DNA of 64,000 nucleotides, taken from assembly GCF_900111005.1 (NCBI RefSeq), contig NZ_FOFV01000010.1:62001-126000 (forward strand), in the 5' to 3' direction. The notes below the pieces were generated by a model that worked only from the letters and a program-made list of their open reading frames with translations, ran no database searches and was not told where the DNA came from. This DNA is from Lentzea albida. Lineage in GTDB: Bacteria; Actinomycetota; Actinomycetes; Mycobacteriales; Pseudonocardiaceae. Made by a program: the position numbers and the translations under genes. Shown here one piece after another: positions 16,792 through 25,517 of this stretch (positions are counted from its first letter, which is position 1; the number at the start of each line of letters is the position of its first letter).

Positions 16792-17284
16792 CGCCGTCGA
16801 TGCCCTCGCGCAGGAAGTCCGCGTGGCCGTTGTGCCGCGCGTACTCGTGGCACAGGTGGTGCATGACCAGCCGCAGCGAGACCTCCTCGCCCCAGCGCGG
16901 CTGAAAGCCGGTCACGTCAAGGGAATCGGCCTCGCGCTCGATGCGGCGCGCGTGCTCGACCTCCGCCTGCCAGGCCGCGAACGCCTCGGACCGCGTGGAG
17001 TCCGAGGCGTCGTAGGCGACCTGGTAGTCGTTGTCCCGCGACCACACCAGCGGCAGGTCCTCGCCGTTGATGACCTTGCGGAACCAGGTGCGCTCCACCT
17101 CGGCCATGTGCCGGACGAGGCCGAGCAACGTCAACGCGGACGGCGGCATCGAGCGGCGCCGCAGGTCGTCGTCGCTCAGGCCGTCGCACTTCATCGCGAG
17201 GGTGGCGCGGTGGAAGTCGAGGAACGCGCGCAGGGTCTCGCGTTCGCCCGCCTGCAACGGCGGGCTGGGACGTTCGGTGATCAC
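16778..17284 (-). CDS. DinB/DUF664 family protein
   Basis: About 168 residues, the usual size of DinB-like four-helix-bundle proteins. The metal ligands fit the family: His in LLGLVRHMAEVERTWF and the late pair in VMHHLCHEYARHNGHADFL. In actinobacteria this fold includes mycothiol-dependent transferases and hydrolases, so a thiol-dependent detoxification role is likely, substrate unknown. The GTG at 17284 was preferred to an ATG at 17371 that would run through the promoter of the divergent gene. The 3' end overlaps the convergent dehydrogenase gene by 14 bases. Confidence 0.83.
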   Translation of the reverse strand: MITERPSPPLQAGERETLRAFLDFHRATLAMKCDGLSDDDLRRRSMPPSALTLLGLVRHMAEVERTWFRKVINGEDLPLVWSRDNDYQVAYDASDSTRSEAFAAWQAEVEHARRIEREADSLDVTGFQPRWGEEVSLRLVMHHLCHEYARHNGHADFLREGIDGVTGA

Positions 17285-17373
17285 CGCGTCAGTTTGCTCA
17301 CGAAACGCCTCTGCCGCACGCGGATTTGGTGTAGGTGTAGAGCGTCGTCTACTTGGTTCTGGGGGAATCAACG

Positions 17374-18372
17374 ATGCGTGTATTCGCGATGGCCGCTGCC
17401 ATCAGCTTGGTGTGCACCACTTTCACGGCGACGGGCGCGGTGGCCGAACCGGCCACCTGCGACTGGGTCGTGTCGAAGGTCCCGGCACCGTCCGGCTACG
17501 AGGACGCGCGCACGGAGGTCAAGGGCACGGACAGCCACGGCAACTACTCGGGCACCTCGTTGAGGCCGGGCACCAACACGAATGACGTCGTGCTCTGGAC
17601 CGGCGGGAAGCCGGAGGTGGTCCAGGAGCTCGCGCACCTGCAGTGGGCGCAGGTGGCCGACGAGAACTCCGCGGGAACCGTGCTGGTGAACGGGTACCTC
17701 CCGGCCGCCGGTCGGTGGGCACCCCTGCGGTACTCGGGCGGGCACCGGGGTGCGGGCACGATCAGCGAGCTCACCGCTCCGGCCGGCTACCGCGCGAACA
17801 ACGCGATCTCGATCAACGCACGCGGTGACGTGCTCGGCAACGGCACGCGGATCGCGACCGGTGAGAGCGTGACGCTCCTGTGGTCGACGATCGCGGCGGC
17901 GCCCCAGGTCATCGAGTGGTCCGTGGGATACCCGCAGGACCTGGACGACGACGGCACGGTGCTGTTCCGCCACCCGTCCGCGAACGGGGGACTCCTGTGG
18001 CGCAACGGGGTCGTGACGCCGCTCGAGCACCGCGGCAAGCCCCAGTACGTCCAGGCGATCCGCGGCGGCAGGGTGGTCGGTCACGAGGTGACCTCGTGGC
18101 CGAACTCCCAGGCCCTGCTGTGGGACGCCACCGGTGCGGTGACGCCGATCGAGGGCGGCGGATCCGCGTTCGCCATCAACGCGGGCGGGCTCGTCACCGG
18201 TCAGCGCACGTCGTTGACGGGCAAGGCGGGGGTCTGGCGGACCACCGCGTTCGAGGCGGAGCTCCCGCTGCCCGACGGCGTCTCCGGTGTCTCGGAGCTG
18301 TTCGTCGCCGGGGACGACGACAGCCTGTTCAGCAAGTCGGGCTCCGGGCCGCTGCGCTGGAGCTGCGAGTAG
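17374..18372 (+). CDS. Secreted HAF-like repeat protein, divergent copy
   Basis: A 332-residue exported protein with a Sec signal peptide (AMAAAISLVCTTFTATGAVA). The mature part has degenerate repeats in which a hydrophobic-Asn-x-x-Gly-x-x-x-Gly motif recurs (INARGDVLG, INAGGLVTG, and weaker AIRGGRVVG), the signature of HAF-type beta-propeller repeats. It is a distant relative of the tandem pair at 20238 and 21280. Unlike those, the copy ends in SCE and has a cysteine near each end of the mature part (ATCDW and WSCE) that could lock the propeller. ATG 17374 follows a GGGGGAA ribosome site resembling the one in the tandem pair. Confidence 0.8.
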   Translation: MRVFAMAAAISLVCTTFTATGAVAEPATCDWVVSKVPAPSGYEDARTEVKGTDSHGNYSGTSLRPGTNTNDVVLWTGGKPEVVQELAHLQWAQVADENSAGTVLVNGYLPAAGRWAPLRYSGGHRGAGTISELTAPAGYRANNAISINARGDVLGNGTRIATGESVTLLWSTIAAAPQVIEWSVGYPQDLDDDGTVLFRHPSANGGLLWRNGVVTPLEHRGKPQYVQAIRGGRVVGHEVTSWPNSQALLWDATGAVTPIEGGGSAFAINAGGLVTGQRTSLTGKAGVWRTTAFEAELPLPDGVSGVSELFVAGDDDSLFSKSGSGPLRWSCE

Positions 18373-18387
18373 GAAGCGCCACAGCAC

Positions 18388-18428
18388 ACCTCTCTCCTCG
18401 CGGCGCTACGGTGGCCGTGAGGAGAGGT
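18388..18428 (+). promoter_or_regulatory. Hairpin that buries the sigma factor ribosome site
   Basis: The upstream strand ACCTCTCTCCTCGCGGC (18388-18404) pairs with GCCGTGAGGAGAGGT (18414-18428) across a nine-base loop, with one mismatch and a two-base bulge. The downstream strand contains the GGAGAGG ribosome site of the sigma factor gene, six bases before its ATG. If folded in the mRNA, the site would be hidden. It may also act as a terminator for the upstream gene. Confidence 0.5.
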
Positions 18429-18433
18429 GGCTG

Positions 18434-19300
18434 ATGACGCAACAGCTCGACGAGGCCGAGTCGGCGTTCAAGGCGGCCCGGCCCAGGCTGTTCGGCATCG
18501 CCTACCGCATGACCGGCAGCGTGGCGGACGCCGAGGACCTGGTGCAGGAGGTGTGGCTGCGCTGGCAGCTCGCGGACCGCGCGGCCGTGCGCAATCCCGA
18601 GGCCTACCTGGCCACCGCCGTCACCCGCCTCGCGATCAACGAGTCGCAGACCGCGCGGGCCCGCCGCGAGACCTACGTCGGGCCGTGGCTGCCCGAGCCC
18701 GTGGACACCTCCGCGGACCCGCAGGTCGGCGCGGAGCGGGGCGCCGTGCTGGAGCTCGCCGTGCTGATGCTGCTGGAGAAGCTCACCCCGACCGAACGGG
18801 CCGCGTACGTGCTGCGCGAGGCGTTCGACTACCCGTACCGCGAGATCGCCGAGATCGTGCGGACCAGCGAGGTGGCGACGCGGCAGCTGGTCAGCCGGGC
18901 GCGCAAGCACCTCGCGGACGAACGGCGCGTGCCCGTCGAACGCGCGGACCAGCGCAGGCTGCTGGAGGCGTTCGTGGCGGCGGCGCAGGCCGGTGACCTG
19001 GCGGCGCTGGAGGAGCTGTTCGCGCAGGACGTCGTGAGCTGGTCCGACAGCAACGGCGCGATCCGGGCGGCCGGTCGCCCGCTGTTCGGCGCGGCCTCCC
19101 TGGCGAAGATCATCTCGGGCTGGGCGCCGTCGTTCTGGGCCGGTGCCGAGGCGTCGTTCGTGGAGGCGAACGGGCTCAGCGCGGTGCGGCTGCGCAAGGA
19201 CGACGGCACCTACGCGGTGATCACCATCTCCGCCTCCTCCGAGGGCATCGACCAGGTGTTGTGGCTGGTCAACCCGTCGAAGCTGGGAGCGTTCCAGTAG
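18434..19300 (+). CDS. sigJ: SigJ-type ECF sigma factor with SnoaL-like tail
   Basis: A 288-residue sigma factor. Region 2 reads RLFGIAYRMTGSVADAEDLV and QEVWLRW, region 4 reads LTPTERAAYVLREAFDYPYREIAEIV with the HTH following. After residue about 170 comes a SnoaL-like domain of roughly 110 residues (LLEAFVAAAQAGDLAALEEL), typical of the SigJ/ECF41 class, where the tail controls activity in place of an anti-sigma factor. ECF41 genes are normally followed by an oxidoreductase or carboxymuconolactone decarboxylase gene; here an SDR follows 68 bases later. The start has a GGAGAGG site inside a predicted hairpin. Confidence 0.93.
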   Translation: MTQQLDEAESAFKAARPRLFGIAYRMTGSVADAEDLVQEVWLRWQLADRAAVRNPEAYLATAVTRLAINESQTARARRETYVGPWLPEPVDTSADPQVGAERGAVLELAVLMLLEKLTPTERAAYVLREAFDYPYREIAEIVRTSEVATRQLVSRARKHLADERRVPVERADQRRLLEAFVAAAQAGDLAALEELFAQDVVSWSDSNGAIRAAGRPLFGAASLAKIISGWAPSFWAGAEASFVEANGLSAVRLRKDDGTYAVITISASSEGIDQVLWLVNPSKLGAFQ

Positions 19301-19368
19301 GCCTGTCACAACCTCGGGGCCTGTCCTGTCTTAGCTCGTGAACACCCGAACACGAGAGGGATGGACCC

Positions 19369-20115
19369 ATGAGGATCGTTGTCATCGGCGGCACCGGGTT
19401 GATCGGCAGCCAGGTCGTGAAGCGGCTCGGCGAGCACGGCCACGACGCCGTGCCCGCGTCCCCGAACAGCGGCGTGAACACGCTGACCGGTGAAGGCGTC
19501 GAGGAGGTGCTGAAGGGCGCCGACGTGCTGGTGGACGTGTCGAACTCGCCGTCGTTCGCCGACGACGACGTGATGAACTTCTTCACCACGGCCACCACGA
19601 ACCTGACCAAGGCCGCCGCCGCGGCGGGCGTCGGCCACTACGTCGCGCTGTCGATCGTCGGCACCGACGAGCTGCCCGAGTCCGGCTACCTGCGCGCGAA
19701 GGTGGCGCAGGAGAAGCTCATCAAGGAGTCGGGCCTCACGTACTCCATCATCCGAGCCACCCAGTTCTTCGAGTTCGCGGGTGCCATCGCGAACTCCGCC
19801 GAACAGGACGGCGTCGTGCGCCTCCCGCACGGTGGCGTCCAGCCGGTCGCGGCCTCCGACGTCGCCGCCGTGGTCGGCAGGACCGCCGCGACCGCGCCGA
19901 TCGGTGGCGTGCTGGAGATCGGCGGGCCGGAGGAGTTCACAATGGACGGTTGGGTGCGCACCGTTCTGGCGCACCGCAAGGACGAGCGCGAGGTCGTCGG
20001 CGACCCGCAGGCCAAGTACTTCGGCACGTTCCTGACGGGCAAGCAGCTCGTGCCGAACGCCGGCGCGCAGCTGCAGCCGACCAGCCTGCGGGAGTGGCTC
20101 GACGCCGGGAACTGA
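19369..20115 (+). CDS. Atypical SDR/NmrA-like protein, SigJ partner
   Basis: A 248-residue NAD(P)-binding protein with GGTGLIGSQV at the N-terminus. The active-site Tyr-Lys pair is replaced by YLRAKVAQEKL, close to the NmrA/UDP-glucose-epimerase-like pattern; IIRATQFFEF is typical of this group. It ends in LQPTSLREWLDAG. Proteins of this kind regularly follow SigJ-type sigma factors and are their likely main target. A strong rho-independent terminator lies 11 bases after the stop. Confidence 0.9.
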   Translation: MRIVVIGGTGLIGSQVVKRLGEHGHDAVPASPNSGVNTLTGEGVEEVLKGADVLVDVSNSPSFADDDVMNFFTTATTNLTKAAAAAGVGHYVALSIVGTDELPESGYLRAKVAQEKLIKESGLTYSIIRATQFFEFAGAIANSAEQDGVVRLPHGGVQPVAASDVAAVVGRTAATAPIGGVLEIGGPEEFTMDGWVRTVLAHRKDEREVVGDPQAKYFGTFLTGKQLVPNAGAQLQPTSLREWLDAGN

Positions 20116-20125
20116 CCCGCGGACC

Positions 20126-20153
20126 GGGGATGCGGCCGAACGGCCGCATCCCC
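20126..20153 (+). terminator. Perfect 12-bp hairpin terminator
   Basis: GGGGATGCGGCC (20126-20137), loop GAAC, GGCCGCATCCCC (20142-20153). The stem is perfect and sits just after the SDR stop codon. No U-run follows, which is normal for high-GC actinobacteria. It separates the sigJ unit from the tandem repeat-protein genes. Confidence 0.8.
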
Positions 20154-20214
20154 ACAGCACCTTCGTGAAGGGGTGGCAGGTTCGCTCGGCCTCTGGGTAG
20201 CGTGGGCGCCGCTT

Positions 20215-20251
20215 GGCTCACGAACTCTGGGGGAAACATGAGTCGAAGACT
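20215..20251 (+). repeat. Leader repeat, copy 1
   Basis: The segment GGCTCACGAACTCTGGGGGA and onward through the start codon to GAAGACT recurs at 21254-21292 before the next gene, with one inserted T and a few changes. It carries the GGGGGAAAC ribosome site. It shows that the duplication that made the tandem genes included the leader. Confidence 0.8.
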
Positions 20252-21221
20252 GTCTTTTGCTGTGTCCACGGCACTTCTGGCCACGGTGGTCGCCGCGGCA
20301 CCTGCCCACGCGACCACGACGATCACCGAGCTGGGCGGCCTGCCCGGCTCGGCCGTCAACTGGGTGGTCGCGATCAACGACTCGGGTGTCGCGGTGGGAG
20401 GGTCCAGCACCGACGGCGGGTACCGCACCAGCGCGGTGAAGTTCGACGCGGGCGGCGCCTCCGAGCTCGTCGGACCGGCAGGTGCGCTCACCCATCTCTA
20501 CGCGGTCAACAACAACGGCGTCGGCGCCGGCCTCACGACCGCGGGCGGCACCAGGCCGATCCGGTTCGCCGCGGACGGCACCTACCAGGTGCTCGGCGTG
20601 CCGTTCGGCTACACGCGCGCCTACGCAAGCGCGATCGACGACTCCGGCACGGCCTACGGGATCGCCAGTGACCACATCACCAATGCGCAGATTCCCGTGC
20701 GCTGGAGGCCGAACGGTGTGTTCACCTCGATGAAGATGCCCTCGGGGGCCACCTGGGGGCACGTGACGACCGCCTCGCCGAACGGGTACGTGGTGGGCTT
20801 CGTCGGCGGCGACGGCATCGGGACCACTGCCGTCCGCTGGAACCCCGACGGCAGCGTGACCACGCTTGCCGGGCTCACGGAGAACGTCAGGAACACCGCT
20901 CAGGCCGTGAACCGCAACGGTGACGTGGTCGGCACCGCCGACGACGGGGAGCAGTCGTTCGGCGTGCGGTGGCGCGCCGACGGTGCGATCACCAAGCTCG
21001 CGGCGAGGGTGGAGCCGAAGAGCATCAACGACCTCGGCGTGACCGTCGGCTGGGCCTACCACGAGGGCAAGCAGTTGCCGTTCCGCTGGAACGACGACGG
21101 CGAGAAGCTCGAGCTCGGTCTGCCCGAAGGCACCGACAGCGTCTACCAGCTGGACATCAACAACGAGGGTGTCATCGTCGGTTCGGCGGGGATTGCCGCG
21201 TACAAGTGGACCGTCAGTTGA
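20238..21221 (+). CDS. Secreted seven-repeat HAF-like protein, tandem copy 1
   Basis: A 327-residue secreted protein with signal peptide (LSFAVSTALLATVVAAAPAHA). Seven evenly spaced repeats each end in an N-x-x-G-x-x-x-G motif: INDSGVAVG, VNNNGVGAG, IDDSGTAYG, ASPNGYVVG, VNRNGDVVG, INDLGVTVG, INNEGVIVG. Seven repeats of about 40 residues suggest a seven-bladed beta-propeller of the HAF type, probably extracellular and ligand-binding. Function is unknown. It has exactly the same length as the next gene, with which it shares signal peptide, leader and the C-terminus AYKWTVS. Start ATG 20238 follows GGGGGAAAC. Confidence 0.87.
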   Translation: MSRRLSFAVSTALLATVVAAAPAHATTTITELGGLPGSAVNWVVAINDSGVAVGGSSTDGGYRTSAVKFDAGGASELVGPAGALTHLYAVNNNGVGAGLTTAGGTRPIRFAADGTYQVLGVPFGYTRAYASAIDDSGTAYGIASDHITNAQIPVRWRPNGVFTSMKMPSGATWGHVTTASPNGYVVGFVGGDGIGTTAVRWNPDGSVTTLAGLTENVRNTAQAVNRNGDVVGTADDGEQSFGVRWRADGAITKLAARVEPKSINDLGVTVGWAYHEGKQLPFRWNDDGEKLELGLPEGTDSVYQLDINNEGVIVGSAGIAAYKWTVS

Positions 21222-21253
21222 CTCGGGGTGGACGTATATCGTGACCACCGCAC

Positions 21254-21292
21254 GGCTCACGAACTCTTGGGGGATTGAAATGAGTCGAAGAC
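21254..21292 (+). repeat. Leader repeat, copy 2
   Basis: Second copy of the leader described at 20215. It reads GGCTCACGAACTCTTGGGGG then ATTGAA and the start ATGAGTCGAAGACT. The space between copies of the coding part is only 58 bases. Confidence 0.8.
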
Positions 21293-22263
21293 TCTTCTTC
21301 GCGCTGTCCGCGGCACTTCTGGCCACCACGGCGGTCACCGCTCCGGCGCTCGCGGACGTGACGATCACCAACCTGGGTGGCCTGCCGGGCGCCACCCACA
21401 ACAGGGCGTACTCGATCAACGACTCGGGCGTCGCGGTGGGCGCATCTTTCGGGAACAACGTGCTCCGCGCCGTGAAGTTCGACGGCAACGGCGCATCCGA
21501 GCTGGTCGGCCCAGAAAGCCACGTCACCAGGCTTTACAAGGTCAACAACCTCGGTGCCGCCGTGGGCTCCACCTTCGTGTCCCCGGGTACCGTGCCCATC
21601 CGGTTCAACCCGGACGGGACCTATGTGCTGCTGAGCGTCCCGTTCGGTTTCAGCACCGCTCGAGCAACCGCGATCGACGACTTCGGGACGGCCTACGGCA
21701 CTGCCACCAGCGAGGACGGACGCCAGATCCCGGTGAGGTGGCGGTCGAACGGCATCCTCACGAGCATGAAGCTGCCGCAGGGAGCCACCTGGGGCTATGT
21801 GACGGACGCTTCGCCGAACGGATACGTGAGCGGACTCGTTTCCGGCAGTGGGCTGAGCACCCTGGCGGTGCGGTGGAACCCCGATGGCAGCGTGACCACG
21901 CTCCCCAGGATGGCTGACGGCGAACCGACCATGGCGTATGCGGTGAACCGGCACGGTGACGTGGTCGGCACCGGCAAGTTCTCGAATGACGAGGGAACGT
22001 TCGGCGTTCGTTGGAACGCTGACGGGTCGATGAACAAGTACGGCCCTGACGCCGAGCCGCAGAGCATCAACGACCAGGGTGTGGCGGTCGGGTGGAGCCC
22101 TGGGGAGAACGGACCGCGCCCGTACCGCTGGACCAAGGACGGCGACGAACTCGCCCTCGGTCTTCCCGAAGGCACTGTCCGCGTGGAATCGATCGACATC
22201 AACAACAGTGGTGTGATCGTGGGGACGGCGAGCGACCGCGCGTACAAGTGGACCGTCAGCTGA
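21280..22263 (+). CDS. Secreted seven-repeat HAF-like protein, tandem copy 2
   Basis: A 327-residue paralog of the preceding gene, with signal peptide LFFALSAALLATTAVTAPALA and the same seven motifs: INDSGVAVG, VNNLGAAVG, IDDFGTAYG, ASPNGYVSG, VNRHGDVVG, INDQGVAVG, INNSGVIVG. The motif cores are kept while the residues between blades differ, as expected if the outer faces have been changing for binding. It converges with the LuxR-family gene, whose stop is eight bases away. Confidence 0.87.
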   Translation: MSRRLFFALSAALLATTAVTAPALADVTITNLGGLPGATHNRAYSINDSGVAVGASFGNNVLRAVKFDGNGASELVGPESHVTRLYKVNNLGAAVGSTFVSPGTVPIRFNPDGTYVLLSVPFGFSTARATAIDDFGTAYGTATSEDGRQIPVRWRSNGILTSMKLPQGATWGYVTDASPNGYVSGLVSGSGLSTLAVRWNPDGSVTTLPRMADGEPTMAYAVNRHGDVVGTGKFSNDEGTFGVRWNADGSMNKYGPDAEPQSINDQGVAVGWSPGENGPRPYRWTKDGDELALGLPEGTVRVESIDINNSGVIVGTASDRAYKWTVS

Positions 22264-22270
22264 CCTGAGC

Positions 22271-24937
22271 TCAGAACCTCGCGTCGCGCAACTGCCGGCG
22301 CGAGGTCACCCCCACCTTCCCGAACACCTTGCGCAGGTGCCATTCCACGGTGCGCGGGCTGAGGAACAGCCGCGTCCCGATCTCCGGGTTCGAGTACCCC
22401 TCCCGCGCCAGCCGCGCGATCTGGTACTCCTGCGCGGTCAGCTCGTCGGTGGGCTCGGCGGTGCGCTTGCGGGCCGTCTCGCCGGTGGCGTGCAGTTCCC
22501 GCACCGCGCGGTCTGCGAAGGCCGACATCCCTGACGCCACAAGCAGCTCGTGTGCGGTGCGGAGGTGTTCGCGGGCCTCGACGCGCTGGCCCTCGCGGCG
22601 CAACCACTCGCCGTAGAGCAGGTGCGAGCGGCCGAGTTCGCCGCGCAGGGCCGTCTGTTCGAAGTGCGCGATCGACTCGGCGAAGGCGCCGGGGTCGCCG
22701 TTCAGCGCGCGGAGCCGGGCCGTGATCCCCGACGACCAGTGGGTGTCGACCCAGTCCGAAGAGCGTTGCAGAGCCTGCGAAACCAGCGCCGTGTCGCCGG
22801 TGCGGGAGGCGGCCTCGGCCAGTTCGGACGTGATCAGGCAGCTGTAGACGAGGGTGTCGGGCACGCGCAGTGCGGCGTCGCGGGCCAGGTCGTGGCGGCC
22901 CAGTCCGTTGTGGAGGATCGCGGCGGTCCAGTCGGCGATCACGGCCAGCCGGCCCTGCCCGGCGCGCAGGGCCTCCTCCCGTGCCGCGGTGGCCAGGTCC
23001 TCGCCGCGGTAGGCGGCCTGCAGCAGCACCGCGTAGCCGACGGGCGGGGTGCCGGTGACCTCCGCGATGCGGCGGTCCTCCTCGATCAACGCCTGCGCGG
23101 CGGCGGGTTCGCCTGCCAGCAGTTCGTTGTCCGCCAAGAAGTTCAGCGCGAACTGCAGCTGCACGAGCGCGCCCGCGTCCCGCGACAGGCGGACCTGCTG
23201 CTGGGCGAACGCGCGGCGGGTGTCGAAGTCCCACAGCTCCGTCGCGACGATCCCGCCGGCACGGTTGCCGAACAGCCACGGCGCACGGCTGACGTCGTCG
23301 GCGCCCACCTTCACCGCGCGCAACTCGTCCAGGGCGCGCGTCATCAGCGGCACGGCGTCCGCGTAACCCGACGTGATGCGGGTCGTCAACGCGTCGAGCA
23401 CCAGGTCCAGGGCGCAGGCGGGGGTGCGCGCCGGGGGAGCGGTGCGGGCGGCGTCGGCGAGTGGCGCACCGGCCCAGATCGAGGCGGAGAGCGCTTCCAG
23501 GTGGGTCTCGCGGGCCAGGTCCGCGTCGAACGGCGTCAGCCTGCGGGCCGCGCTGAACAGCAGGGGAGCGGCCTCGGCGACCTGGCGCCGGTCGAACGCG
23601 ATGTGCCCGCGCAGGTGCTCGACCTGGGCGCTGCGCAGCTCGTCCGGCGGCCCCGCCTCGACAGCGGACAACAACCGCAGTGATGCCTCCAGCGCGCCCG
23701 CGTCGCGCTTGGCCCGTGCGGCGGCGAGCTCGCGGGCGGCCCGGCGGCCGGGTTCGGGGGTGAGCACGGCGGCCTGTTCGAGGAACGCGGCGGCGGCCAG
23801 CAGCCCGCCACGGGCCTGTGCGCGACCGGCGGTGTTCTCCAGCGCGGCCGCGACCTCCTCGTCCGGCGCGGCGGTGCCCTGCGCCCGGTGCCACGCGCGG
23901 CGGTCCGGGTCGATGGCCGGATCGGTCACGTCGGCCAGCGCCTGGTGCACGCGCAGCCGGTCCGCGGTGGACGCCGAGCGGTACACCGCGGAGCGCACGA
24001 GCGGGTGCCGGAACCGGACGCGCGCGCCGAACTCGATCAGCCCGGTCTCGAGCGCCGCGGCGGCGGGGTCGGCGCCCAGTCCGAGCAGGCCGGCCGCCTG
24101 CCACAGCAGGGTCGCGTCGCCCAGCGGTTCGGCCGCGGCGGTCAGCATCAGCAGCCGCGTGCCGGCGGGCAGCGGCGCGATCTGCCGGGCGAACCCGGCC
24201 TCGATGCGGCTGGTCAGCGGCTCGGCGTCCAGCCCGTCGGCGAGTTCGGCCGCGGTCCACGCGCGGGGCAGCTCGAGCAACGCGAGCGGGTTGCCCCGCG
24301 CCTCGGCGACGATCCGGTCTCGCACCCGGCCGTCCACCGGCCCCTTGACCACGGACTCGAGCAGCGCCCGCGCGTCCGCGTCGTCCAGTCCTCGCACGAA
24401 CAGCTCGGGTAGCCCGTCCAGGTAGTCGTTGGTCTCGCGCAGCACGAAGACCAGCGCGATCCGTTCGGCGAGCAACCGGCGGGCGACGAACCCGAGCACC
24501 GCCGAGGACATCGAGTCGAGCCACTGCGCGTCGTCCACCAGGCAGACCAGCGGCTGCTCGTCGGCGACCTCGGCGAGCAGCGTCAGCACCGCCAGCCCGA
24601 CCAGGAACCGCGTCGGACGCGGGCCGGAGGCCATCCCGAACGCGGTGCCGAGCGCCTCGCGCTGCGGCGCGGGCAGCCGGTCCAGCCGGTCGAGGAACGG
24701 CACGCACAGCTGGTGCAGCCCGGCGTACGGGAACGCGCTCTCGGACTCGACGCCCGCGGCCCGCGCGACGCGGAAACCCGAGGCCCGCGCCGACACCCGG
24801 TCGAGCAGCGCGGTCTTGCCGATCCCGGCCTCACCGCGCAGCACGAGCACCTGACCAGCGCCGGACCGCGCCTGCGTGAGCAGTCGATCCAGCGCCTCGC
24901 CCTCGGCGCTTCTGCCGAGCAGACCTTCGTCCGACAC
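22271..24937 (-). CDS. LuxR-family LAL-type ATPase regulator
   Basis: A large 888-residue regulator. An N-terminal AAA/STAND ATPase domain has LLGRSAEGEALDRLL, Walker A LRGEAGIGKTALLDRV and Walker B CLVDDAQWLDS; the middle of about 500 residues is helical and TPR-like; the C-terminal HTH reads LTAQEYQIARLAREGYSNPE and FLSPRTVEWHLRKVFGKV. LAL regulators activate catabolic or secondary-metabolite genes on ligand binding. GTG 24937 gives the usual LAL N-terminus; another GTG at 24979 is possible. It converges on the secreted repeat genes, and its target is not evident. Confidence 0.92.
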   Translation of the reverse strand: MSDEGLLGRSAEGEALDRLLTQARSGAGQVLVLRGEAGIGKTALLDRVSARASGFRVARAAGVESESAFPYAGLHQLCVPFLDRLDRLPAPQREALGTAFGMASGPRPTRFLVGLAVLTLLAEVADEQPLVCLVDDAQWLDSMSSAVLGFVARRLLAERIALVFVLRETNDYLDGLPELFVRGLDDADARALLESVVKGPVDGRVRDRIVAEARGNPLALLELPRAWTAAELADGLDAEPLTSRIEAGFARQIAPLPAGTRLLMLTAAAEPLGDATLLWQAAGLLGLGADPAAAALETGLIEFGARVRFRHPLVRSAVYRSASTADRLRVHQALADVTDPAIDPDRRAWHRAQGTAAPDEEVAAALENTAGRAQARGGLLAAAAFLEQAAVLTPEPGRRAARELAAARAKRDAGALEASLRLLSAVEAGPPDELRSAQVEHLRGHIAFDRRQVAEAAPLLFSAARRLTPFDADLARETHLEALSASIWAGAPLADAARTAPPARTPACALDLVLDALTTRITSGYADAVPLMTRALDELRAVKVGADDVSRAPWLFGNRAGGIVATELWDFDTRRAFAQQQVRLSRDAGALVQLQFALNFLADNELLAGEPAAAQALIEEDRRIAEVTGTPPVGYAVLLQAAYRGEDLATAAREEALRAGQGRLAVIADWTAAILHNGLGRHDLARDAALRVPDTLVYSCLITSELAEAASRTGDTALVSQALQRSSDWVDTHWSSGITARLRALNGDPGAFAESIAHFEQTALRGELGRSHLLYGEWLRREGQRVEAREHLRTAHELLVASGMSAFADRAVRELHATGETARKRTAEPTDELTAQEYQIARLAREGYSNPEIGTRLFLSPRTVEWHLRKVFGKVGVTSRRQLRDARF

Positions 24938-25041
24938 GGGCCCGAGCCTACGGGCCAGGGGGTGACCAGGGTGTTCCACGGGTTCGAAGCGGCCCCCTGC
25001 CGGAGCAGTCTCGTGTCATCAACCGAAGGAGATGAACCCCG

Positions 25042-25488
25042 ATGGACTACAAGTTCGAGGTGACCGTCATCCCGGTCGGCGACGTCGACCGGGCCGTGCA
25101 CTTCTACAGGGCGCTGGGCTGGCGCTTCGACGCCGAGTTCGCCGACGACGAGGGCTACCGCCTGGTCCAGTTCACCCCGCCCGGCTCGCCCGCCTCGATC
25201 ATCTTCGGCACCGGCGTCTCGAACGCCGAACCGGGCAGCGCCGAGGGCCTGCACCTGGTCGTCGACGACATCGAGGCGGCCCGCGAGGACCTCGCCGAAC
25301 GCGGCGTGCGGGTCAGCGAGGTCTTCCACGACAAGACCGGCGTCTTCCACCACGCCGGCACCACCGGCCGGGTCTCCGGCCCGGACCCCGCCCGCACCAG
25401 CTACGGCTCGTTCGCCTCGTTCAGCGACCCGGACGGCAACGGCTGGGTGCTCCAGGAGGTCACGACGCGCCTCCCGGGACGTGTGTGA
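25042..25488 (+). CDS. VOC (glyoxalase-like) family protein
   Basis: A 148-residue vicinal oxygen chelate protein with two beta-alpha-beta-beta-beta modules: FEVTVIPVGDVDRAVHFYRA opens the first and the second ends with FSDPDGNGWVLQEVTTRLPG. These folds bind a metal and serve as glyoxalases, dioxygenases or antibiotic-binding proteins; the substrate is open. GAAGGAG lies ten bases before ATG 25042. The next gene is a close paralog, and the two stop/start regions overlap (TGATG). Confidence 0.88.
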   Translation: MDYKFEVTVIPVGDVDRAVHFYRALGWRFDAEFADDEGYRLVQFTPPGSPASIIFGTGVSNAEPGSAEGLHLVVDDIEAAREDLAERGVRVSEVFHDKTGVFHHAGTTGRVSGPDPARTSYGSFASFSDPDGNGWVLQEVTTRLPGRV

Positions 25489-25517
25489 TGACCGACTACC
25501 GCGAAGGAAGCACTGCC

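Noticed and set aside
22276..22306. Terminator hairpin ACCTCGCG ... CGCGAGGT after the tandem repeat genes
   Set aside because: Only an eight-base stem over a 15-base loop, inside the coding end of the LuxR-family gene; could be chance in GC-rich DNA.
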